The notes beneath the pieces are model-generated. The model was not told the origin of the DNA. It made no database searches and worked only from the letters and a program-made list of their open reading frames with translations. Positions 55,911-64,000 of a DNA stretch of 64,000 nucleotides are shown one piece after another. Every line of letters begins with the position of its first letter. Position 1 is the stretch's first letter. The position numbers and the translations under genes were made by a program. Origin of the DNA: Austropuccinia psidii (Eukaryota; Basidiomycota; Pucciniomycetes; Pucciniales; Sphaerophragmiaceae); assembly GCA_023105745.1 (NCBI GenBank), contig JALGQZ010000011.1, forward strand, positions 46,902,698 to 46,966,697, given 5' to 3'.

Positions 55911-56680
55911 TGTCACAGGGGCTCTCCGAAGTGAAGAGGGCCTGGCACTCAGTAGACTGGGACTCACTTATGGAGGGCTCAAGGATAGGATAAGATGGGA
56001 TACACTTAAGAGTGTTAAAGATGAATTACTAAAAGAATGAATATAAGAAAAGCAGCAACAAAAGAAATAAGAATAAGAAATAGAAGAGCCAACCACAAAC
56101 AAGTCCAAGTCCACTGTTTCAACCTGTCAGAATGGAAAGAGAAGGGTTAATAAGGATATGGCCACCCAACTCATACTGTACAGGCGAAGAAAGAAAAAAA
56201 AAGGCAAAGACTAACTTAAGATTAAATAAATATAATACCCAAAATATAAGGATAAGAATATTCAGATAATAATAAATCAACTAAATTAATTAACTGGGGA
56301 AAAGTCCCCAGGGGGGAGAAAGAGGGGCTGGTATATGTGAGAATCACCAGCCCTGATCCAGAGAAGAATTTTCATGAGAATAATTGATTGTTGAATTGAG
56401 TCTGGCCAATACAGGTCCTGTACAGCTGTACAGGACCTGTACAAGAGGTGTGGTGTATTGGAGTGATCATACAGTTTCATACTGGTGTATTGAAACTGTA
56501 TTAGGGTGAATCCATCCTGTACAAGTATTGACAGGCTGTATTGATGTACCAAACTGTATGCATGTTTCAGAATGAAGATTGCTGAAACTGACTGCTGATG
56601 CAGATACTGGATTTGCTGATTTGAGGTGTTTGAGTGGGTGTATGAATGAATACCCTTACCCCTGATGGATGGTTGTTACA
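55911..56680 (-). repeat. 5' LTR of element B (right)
   Basis: It has the same length (770 bp) as the left LTR. The aligned stretches I compared showed no difference, and both encode the same 88-codon shadow ORF. Confidence 0.96.
56282..56345 (-). promoter_or_regulatory. promoter and RNA-start module of element B
   Basis: On the minus strand CACATATACCAGCC precedes a CTGGGGACTTTTCCCCAG hairpin, then AGTTAATTAATTTA. TATA-like box, hairpin and start block are about 35-40 nt apart, a spacing typical of TATA to RNA start. This predicts about 385 nt of U3 and 385 nt of R-U5. Confidence 0.6.
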
Positions 56681-58557
56681 CAAGCATTAAAACCTTATCA
56701 AAAGTTAAGGTTTAGTGTGTATTGCTATTTTACGTGGAAAAATAGCAATAACTTCAAAAATTCATTAAAAATCCAATTCTTAATGGATTTTCTTGGAATT
56801 TTCACACAGCTTACAATTTAATATTATCTATGTATAAATGAAATTTCAAGTATCTTTTAGAATTAAATTTCCTGGGTAACTAGCCTGGAAATTTACTCTT
56901 TTAATTAAGCTCAAAGAAAATTATAATTTCTTCAAAAATTAATCAAAAATTAAGTTTAGGAGATTTCTTCTTGAAACTCCATTTTTAAGTGTTTCATGTG
57001 ATGAACTTTAATATAAATAAACTTATTTTATATTAAAACTTAAAATAATTAGTTTAAATGATGATTAAAGTTACTTGGAGTTAAGAATGACATTGGTAAC
57101 TTTAAATTGGAATTGAAAATAAGTTATCTTAGGTTAAGAACTTCATTTTTAAGCATGGTTTTTCAGTTTTGACCTGAGCACACCCTCTTTATTCATTATG
57201 AATCATGAGAGCTTCTCTGTAGACATAAAAAGAGTCTTTTCATCACTGTTTTTTCCCATCATCATTAATCAATCCAATCATACTAGAAATTTAAACAGGT
57301 AAAGTTTTATTATTTATAAAATCTTATTATTGAAAGTAATTATTAAGCATTCTATTCTTTATTAATTGTAAATTAAAGAATTTAAATCATAGAATTCAGA
57401 TTATTGTTGTAATCATCAATAATATATTTTATATTATAAAATTATCATCTTGAATCTCTTTTAAATCCACAAATTCCTCTTAAAACTCTTTAATCATAAT
57501 TTATTCATAATAAGTTGTTTTATCATTTAAACTATTGATTTTTGACGTGTTTTTAACTTATAATACTCTTTTCATATAATAAATGTTGTATTAATTTATA
57601 TTATAAGTAAGTGTTTCTCTAAAATTCTATATTTTTTTTATATAGAATTTTTCTATAATAATTATTTCTTCACAGTGGGTGTTTTGATTCTTTTATAAAT
57701 AATATTTATATTATCTATAAGTGGCCAAATATTTACATTTTCCATGTGTAATTGTCTCATTAAGAGCTTTACACTTCTCATTGTTATAATTGTCAGTGAC
57801 TATAACAATAATAGAATAATTATAATTCATTATAATTATTATATTTTTTTATTATTATATTTTATAATAATAATTAAATTTTTTTTTTATATAATTATTT
57901 TTGATAATTATATTTAAAGGGTGTTGGTAAACCCACGTAAGCTTTTAGTAAAAACATGTAAGCCCTTACGTGTTTTTACTAAAAATGTTAAGGCCAAAAA
58001 TGACATTTACAATGCCATTTATGGAATTTTTAAGGCTATAAATGACATTAATAATGCCATAAATGGCATTAATGGCCTTAAAAATGCCATTCATGGCATT
58101 TTTAATGTCATTTATAGCCTTAAAATTTCCATAAATGGAATTGTTAATGTCATTTGTGGCCTTAACAATGCCATGAATGGCATTAATGGCCTTCAAAATA
58201 CCATAGATGGCATTAACAATTCCATTGATGGAATTAATAATGTCCTTTATTGCATTTATAATGCCATTAATGGCCTTAAAAATGCCATAAATAGCCATAT
58301 TGCATTTAAAAACCACCCCTTATTTCTTTTTAACATACAATTACATGTTTTTACCAATTGATGGCAAAAACACATAAGTTTTTAGTAAAAAAATGTAAGG
58401 GCTTACATGTTCTTACTAAAAGCTTACGTGGGTTTACCAAAAACCTATTTAAATTTGTGGTTATAATATTTTATTATATTATATTTTTTTACTGAGGACA
58501 GTCATAGTACTCTTGATATTGTTACTATTATCAATAGTTTCATAGACAAACCTTAAA
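56681..58557 (+). repeat. 3' LTR of element D, second part
   Basis: It resumes CAAGCATTAAAACC after element B and aligns with 13,551-14,888 of the 5' LTR except for the 529-bp insert at 57,918-58,446. It ends CAAACCTTAAA, where the 5' copy has CAAACCTTACA. Confidence 0.92.
57918..58446. mobile_element. short inverted-repeat element (MITE-like) with palindromic ATGCCAT interior
   Basis: The insert is absent from the 5' LTR of D and is flanked by ATTTAA (57,912-57,917 and 58,447-58,452). Long terminal inverted repeats of at least 50 bp begin AGGGTGTTGGTAAACCC on the left and AGGTTTTTGGTAAACCC on the right (read inward). They include ACGTAAGCTTTTAGTAAA and CATGTAAGCCCTTAC. The interior is a chain of ATGCCATTAATGGC palindromes, so both strands show a long ORF (146 and 116 codons, with NAINGI-type repeats). 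No transposase is encoded. I infer a non-autonomous DNA element. The superfamily is not assigned. Confidence 0.78.
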
Positions 58558-58562
58558 AATTG

Positions 58563-58985
58563 AAAAAGCATGATGAGCAGTTGTGTTGGTCATAAAATAC
58601 CATTCAAAAGTTTTTAAAGTGTGTTAAATTAATTACTACTGACCTTCTGGTAAGTTTGGCTGGCTGATTTCTTATTTCCAGGTGTAGATGTCTTTGATTT
58701 GGGTTAAGTGGGAGGTTAAGTTAATTGATCTGCCTCCTTGGAGTCATTGGAAAATGAAGGGGGACTTTGATCCGGTTGTGATTTTTGAACAATCTTCTTG
58801 GATGTCGCTTTGGGTTTTGATGATGCTCTTTCAAATCAAGGGTGATATGATAACTTGATGAGAAATGTTGCTTAACCTTGGATTTCACTTTTGATTTTGA
58901 TATGGGAGGTTCATGAAATCTGAGTCTGATTATTGATTGTTGCTGAGATCAAACCCTTTGTTCTATCAGAGGAAATCAATTAAGA
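58563..58985 (-). pseudogene. TOP2: TOP2 pseudogene, N-terminal exon and intron part
   Basis: The minus strand reads a Lys/Ser-rich leader (ERASSKPKATSKKIVQKSQP) with stops, then KSASQTYQK ending at 58,644. The donor GTCAGT follows at 58,643. This is the expected residue context upstream of the QLKHVLKRPDTYIGS exon at 12,735. Intron sequence 58,643-58,563 would continue at 12,742-12,736 (GGCTTAG) if element D were removed. The low-complexity N-terminal leader is typical of topoisomerase II. Confidence 0.7.
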
Positions 58986-59709
58986 GAAACGTTTTACTCA
59001 GATAATTGGTGGGAAGTGCTTTCTTACTTCATCTTACAACATTTTGATTAGTAATTTTTTGTAAGATTTTAAAGATTATGATAAATCTATAAGCAATTTT
59101 TTGAAACAAAAAAATAAAATGGGGACAATGAGAATGAATCAAATATGAAAATTTCAATTTTTGTCTAGTAAGATTTAATTTTTTCTGAGTTGAAGATTGC
59201 AGCCTAGAGGTTAAAATCAGGTGCAAACCCTAACAAAGCAATAAAGAATATTAATAATGAAAAATTAAATAAATAAATAATAATACATAATGCATAAATA
59301 TTAAAAAGTTAAATAATGAAAACTAATGAATAATTAAATAATAGAGATCTAATAAAACATAAATAAAAAAGATAAAGAATGAATAATAAAAATTCAGAAT
59401 AATGCATAATTAATAAATAATAAATAATAAATAATAATGAATCATGAAATATAAAAAACAATAAATAAGTAATCAGTAATTCAAACTAAAGAATACATAA
59501 ATAATATATATATAATGAAAAATAAATAACACAAAGGAATAATTAAAAATTTAAGCTCATAAATAAATGAGGAAAAGATAAATCATTCAATATAAAAAAA
59601 TAAAAAAAGAATAATAAATAATGAGAACTAAGAATAAATAAATAAATAAATAAATAAGTAAGTAAATAAGTAAATAAATAAATAAATGAATGATTAAATA
59701 AATAAAGAA

Positions 59710-59758
<49 letters not shown>

Positions 59759-62290
59759 TGAATGAATGAATAAATAAATGGATGAATAAATAAATGAATA
59801 CTTAAATAAATAAATAAAATGTAAAAATTTAATCATAAATAATAATAATTAAGAGCAAAATAAATAATGAATGAATCATCAATAATAAACATAAAAAATT
59901 AAAAAAAAAAAACAATAATAAAAAGAATAAAAAGAATAAAAAGAATAAATTGAATCAATTAGATAAATAATAAATAAATCATAAAAAATTAACAAATTGA
60001 ATAATAAATAAGGAGAACTACAAAGAAATATTAATAATCGAAAATTAAATAACTGATTTTAGTTAATTTTGATCAATTTTTAGAATCCAATTGAATCCAA
60101 TTAAATCAGATTTAAATAATTTCCATTCATTTTAAATTATTTATTTAATATTCATTATATTTAACTAAGATTGTTTATAATAATTAATCACTACTTATTT
60201 TAATGAATTAAGATTGTATAGAATCAATCACCATTGAAATGAGCTAATTAAGTCAGTTTAGAATCAATTACTATTGATATTAATCAATTAACTTTGATCA
60301 TAATCAGTGAATATTCATTATAATGAGTTCATACTTATTGTAATTGATTATCCTTAATTTGAATTATTTGTAATGAATTGGAATTTATTATTGTTCTATC
60401 AGCTCAGTTGTAAGTATTGATAATATTACTTGAAATATTCATCATCAATTAAACATCAATTCCAATTATTTTTCATTAATTTTGATTAATTTCATGTGAA
60501 TTTAATTCAATTTCAAATAAACCTACTTAATTTTAAAGTATCTTGATTGATCTGCCTCAATTTTCATCCATTTTTATTCTGGTTAATTTTTCTTTAGGTT
60601 TCATAAATTTTGGGGAATTTAGATCAATTTTCCTTTTCAGTTTAGTTTCTTCAATTTTTATAGCTTTGCCATAAAAAATTACAAAACATGTTAATTAATA
60701 CTCACTGAAAAATTACAAATAAATCATGATAGGAATTCATTTTTGATTCATGCATATCAGTGGCATTTCTAAATCATATACAAAGATAACTTTTATTCTT
60801 GACATTCTCACTCCCCAAAAAGGTGTAACACATGGGAATATTAAATATTTTGCCAAATATTGAGAATCCACAAAATAGGATCATGAGTTGGATTTAATTA
60901 ATTTGAATTAATTTAAATTAATATTAATAAATTGTAAATAATTTCAATTAATTTTAATCGAAGTCAATTAATTTTATTTATTTTTAGTTAATTCTCATTA
61001 ACTTTAAGTGATTTTAATTAATTTTAATTCATTCTAATTACTTTAATTTAATTACAATTACTTTCAAGTTATCTTAATTCCTAAAATTTAATGACCATTA
61101 ATTTGAAGTTATTTTAATTAATTTTAAGTAATTTAAATTAATGTTTATTGGTGCTAATTAATGATAATTTATGGTAATGAATTTTAATTAATGGAAATGC
61201 TTTTTGATTAATGGTAATGAATTTCAACTAATTATAGTGAATTGTTATTCATTATAGTTAATTCTACTTAACTATAGCTCATTATAATTGTTAAGTCTTT
61301 GGAAGTAATCTGAAGTAATTTTAATTAATTTGATGGTAAGCAAATTCAAGTGATTAAAATAATCATAATTAATTGAAATTGATTACTTGAATTTGATTCA
61401 AATTAATTTTAAGTTATTTTACTTGCTTCAATTCAAATTGAATCAATATCATGTTATTTTAATTACTTAAATTTGATTACCATTGGCTTGGAGTTAGCTT
61501 AATCCCTTTCCACTCATCCATATTAATTTTCATTCATAGTTCTGATTGTAATTATTTTTATTGTATTTATTTTTAATTAATGGTATTTTCTTTTAATTAA
61601 TAATAATTATTTATAAGTAATGGTAATGAATTAAAATTTCTTATAAAGAATTATAGTTAATTTCAATTAATTATAATTCATTATAAAGAATTACAATTCA
61701 TTGTATTATAATAATTTCTAATGAATTTTAATTAATTATAGTTAATCATAATTAATTATAATCAACTCTTGTCAATCTCAAATAATTTTAAGGCCTTTTT
61801 ATTTTTTTTAATTTATTGTAATTTATTTTAATTTATTTTCATTAATTTCCATGAATTTTCATATATTTGAATTATGAATCATTGATTTGAATTAATTCTG
61901 AGTATTTTTGATTAATTTTACTTGATTTTACTTCATTTTAATTTATTTAAATTAATTAAATGTAATTGTAATCAATTTATATTATTAATTTTACCCAATT
62001 TGACTTACTTTGATTTAATTTCAACTAATTTTCTTGCGTTCAAACCAATTAAAATTAATTAAAATAAATTAAGATTTATTTTCATTAACTCAAATTAGTT
62101 ATAAAAAATTAAAATCAAGTCAAATTGAGTAAAATTAATTCCATTCAAGCAATTGGAATTGATTTCTATTAATTGCAATTAATTTGAATTACACTTGAGC
62201 AATTTCACCTAATTTTCACAAAATTTACTTAATTTTATTGAGTTCAAATTCATTTCAAGGTAGCTAATTTGAATTAATGTTAATGAATAA
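58986..62290. other. AT-rich low-complexity DNA
   Basis: 59,240-60,050 is A/AAT/AAAT-rich microsatellite-like sequence. 60,050-62,290 is a long run of 'ttaatt'-type motifs. ORF 59,543-59,836 is purely repeat-encoded. No gene is seen. Confidence 0.75.
59714..59756. repeat. (TA)n microsatellite
   Basis: About 40 bp of uninterrupted TA dinucleotides are bordered by AAAT and GAAT tetranucleotide runs. Confidence 0.95.
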
Positions 62291-62324
62291 ATCTTCTCTT
62301 AAAGATAAAAATAATGTTTTCAAC

Positions 62325-62480
62325 AAAAAATTCGAATTTTGATTTGGAGGTTGAAAAATTCGAATTGATCCTTTTTTTCATTTTTTTTTCGAATTTTTTG
62401 GTTTTCCTTTAGAGGTGGAAAAATTCGAATTCGAAGACGCATTTTTCGAATAGTGCAAATCGAGTTTTTCGAATAGCTAT
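62325..62480. repeat. TTCGAA cluster
   Basis: At least seven TTCGAA hexamers, most within AAATTCGAATT contexts, occur in about 155 bp between TTAATT-rich DNA and more balanced sequence. Confidence 0.7.
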
Positions 62481-62657
62481 GCTTTGCCCCTTATAGCCTG
62501 TAGCAACAAGAAATAGGCTCCGCATGCCTTGGACAAATCCAAGTTGCTGACTGGTTATCAAAAACAACATGGTAACAATGATTTTTGCTAAGCACTTGCT
62601 GCCTATTACCTAATTCAGCTGGCTGCCATGGCATTATTTTTGACGCAAGGCAACCAA

Positions 62658-62880
62658 CTAAGACTTGAAGCTGCCTTGTTCTACAGCCTTAAGATTGTAC
62701 AGTATGATGCTATTGATTAGATCAATAAAATTTGACTTATAACTTAATTTTAGATTCTTAAAAATAGAACACAAATCAAAGAGTTTTATTCCAATAGCCT
62801 GAAGATTTCGACCAGTATCTGGTTTAGTTTCTCCACTAAATGGCAAGAGAAACCCTGCGTCGTTATTTTAGTTTTGATAA
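62658..62880 (-). pseudogene. possible 3' end of an unknown gene
   Basis: The minus strand stays open from about 62,880 to 62,658 and reads PFSGETKPDTGRNLQAIGIK and LINSIILYNLKAVEQGSFKS before a stop. There is no ATG. The composition is more protein-like than its surroundings. I do not recognise it and it may be chance. Confidence 0.25.
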
Positions 62881-63180
62881 ATGATGAGGTACATTCGGCA
62901 TTTGATTTAAATTTAACCTAATATATAAATTATATCATATCGCTTGGCAAAAGCGATAAAGATTTTAAGTAATAATAATATTTAATGGCTTAAATTAAAT
63001 TATTTTTGAATTTAAATGATTTCATTAAAAAATAAACAAACGAAACTTGGTGTATTTCTTTGTTAAAAAGTTTGATTTGTGACTTATCAACAAGTTACTT
63101 AGCTGTATTGACTGGTAGTGTAAAAAAGCCCACTCAAAATCAATTTTATTTTTTATTATTTCTTATGTATTTATAAAAAA

Positions 63181-63222
63181 TTATTTTGGAAACAATTAAA
63201 ATAATAATTGTTTCCAAATAAT
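63181..63222. repeat. inverted repeat, 13-17 bp stem
   Basis: TTGGAAACAATTA and TAATTGTTTCCAA face each other across about 7 bp, with a few further paired bases outside. It could form a hairpin, or be the footprint of a small element upstream of the edge gene. Confidence 0.6.
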
Positions 63223-63686
63223 CTTGAACTGGTTTAGACTAAAACGTTGTTTCGTTTTTTTGTCACCGTCATTAAAAGTTACCAAACAAATGCAAGTTAG
63301 AACACTTGTCTTGAAACTTTTGTATAACTTTTCTTACTTTTTATCTTATTTAAAGCTTCATTAACTGTCTCAATTTTCGTATTCCAACATTCTTCAAATC
63401 AAATCGTCGTTTGTTTGTTTTAAAAAAATATTAGTATAAGTTTTTTTAGTATTTTATTTTCATATAATAATAATAATAATTTAATTAATTAATTATTAAA
63501 AGAAAGAGTACTGGTTTACTCTTTTAATTATTTTATTATTTTATTAATTAATAAGCTCAATTCTTTTTATTAGCATTTTCATTTATTTGTGAAATTAGTA
63601 GTAGTAATTCTTTTTATTTTATTCTTAGAAGGAAAGAACAAACAAACTTGGAAGCTCTCATTATTTTTTAATTTAAAAATTTTATC

Positions 63687-64000
63687 ATGAATTTCAAAAT
63701 TTCAACTTTAACCTGTGTGGTTTATTTTGTTTATATTAATAATCTTATGGCCGGTCCATTAAGGTAAGAAGAATAGTTCTCTGTAAAAAAAATTATTACT
63801 ACTTCAATCAACACTGATTTTACTATTTTCTGAATTTGAAAAATAACAACAAAAGTTCCGACATCAACATTCAAGAACAAAAACGTAATACACCAACTTC
63901 GAGCATTGCACCTTCATCAGGCGAACAGGAATCTTCTCCGGCGACTCATACCTTTATCGCTACTGTTACTAAAAGTAAAGATCGTAATGAACCAGCAACC
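63687..64000 (+). CDS. 5' end of a putative secreted-protein gene (two exons, runs off the window)
   Basis: Exon 1 (63,687-63,763) encodes MNFKISTLTCVVYFVYINNL then MAGPL. This is a short basic start, a hydrophobic core and small residues, like a signal peptide. The donor AAG|GTAAGA at 63,763/63,764 opens a 92-nt intron ending AACAAAAG at 63,855. Exon 2 continues in frame without a stop to the window end, with Ser, Thr, Pro and charged residues (SDINIQEQKRNTPTSSIAPS). Base composition becomes markedly less AT-rich in exon 2. Rust genomes hold many small secreted proteins, so an effector-like role is possible but only inferred. The mature part is mostly outside the window. Confidence 0.55.

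Larger units (their letters stand above)
46387..56680 (-). mobile_element. element B: intact, recent chromoviral gypsy retrotransposon
   Basis: This 10,294-bp element is flanked by a perfect CAAGC duplication (46,382-46,386 and 56,681-56,685). Its 770-bp LTRs look identical where compared. Gag and pol are uninterrupted. The organisation on the minus strand is 5' LTR (right), primer-binding site, gag, -1 frameshift site, pol, a 3-kb 3' region carrying an antisense spliced gene, polypurine tract and 3' LTR (left). It is the youngest insertion in the window and could be autonomous. Confidence 0.96.
12743..58562 (+). mobile_element. element D: old gypsy retrotransposon hosting all later insertions
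   Basis: D runs from its 5' LTR (12,748) to its 3' LTR end (58,557). The flanking 5-mers are AATAG and AATTG, a target duplication with one mismatch. Removing the inserts (solo LTR, C, B and the inverted-repeat element) gives an ordinary layout: LTR, primer-binding site, gag, protease, RT, RNase H, integrase, polypurine tract, LTR. Reading frames line up exactly across the inserts once their lengths and the 5-bp duplications are subtracted. D sits in an intron of the TOP2 pseudogene. It is the oldest insertion: its LTRs differ frequently from each other and gag-pol carries many stops. Confidence 0.9.

Noticed and set aside
57921..58361. 146-codon ORF and its 116-codon antisense partner as a repeat protein
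   Set aside because: Palindromic repeats free of stops keep both strands open. No initiation context or homologue supports a protein.
59543..59836. 97-codon Tyr/Ile/Phe ORF
   Set aside because: It is encoded by AAAT and TA microsatellites.
1..64000. tRNA and rRNA genes
   Set aside because: I looked for B-box-like GGTTCGANTCC and cloverleaf arms and found none that could be supported by eye.

Overview
The window is a transposon-dominated, AT-rich fungal locus. It has 50-100 bp spliceosomal introns, Ty3/gypsy LTR elements with chromodomains, and almost no intact host gene. The gag and pol proteins resemble those I remember as abundant in the myrtle rust Austropuccinia psidii (Basidiomycota, Pucciniales). 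That attribution is recognition, not a search result. There is no sign of bacterial, organellar or viral origin.

Layout. From 1 to 2.65 kb lies the 3' end of a gypsy element (family A). From 2.65 to 12 kb is old sequence with decayed coding relics and extremely AT-rich filler. A DNA topoisomerase II pseudogene on the minus strand (about 11.96-12.74 kb, continuing at 58.56-58.98 kb) is split inside one of its introns by element D (12,748-58,557, plus strand). D was then invaded repeatedly: a solo LTR at 17,758-19,403, element C at 20,603-43,026, element B at 46,387-56,680, and a short inverted-repeat element at 57,918-58,446. C in turn contains element A (22,371-32,056) and the truncated element E (34,170-37,547). 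Target-site duplications support most levels (CTCAT, CCTGG, CAAGC, GATTT, about CACAG, ATTTAA, and an imperfect AATAG/AATTG for D), so the order of insertion can be read directly. After 58.98 kb come microsatellite and TTAATT-rich sequence. At the right edge is the start of a two-exon gene for a putative secreted protein.

Two retrotransposon designs are present. A and D share a putative primer-binding site, a CCHC gag and a gag-pol read in one frame. Both also carry a second long ORF in the +1 frame over gag. In both, a small gag intron ends in tandem 3' splice acceptors 2 or 4 nt apart, and the choice of acceptor would switch the reading frame. B and C are chromoviruses. Their putative primer-binding site is complementary to a conserved stretch inside the LTR, just downstream of a TATA-like box and a hairpin, which implies self-priming. 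Their gag ends in a GGGAAAA slippery heptamer that would place pol in the -1 frame. B appears intact and very young: its LTRs have equal length and look identical. It also carries, antisense between pol and the 3' LTR, a spliced gene whose product has cysteine spacing typical of Zn(II)2Cys6 DNA-binding clusters.

No tRNA, rRNA, CRISPR array or operon was found.
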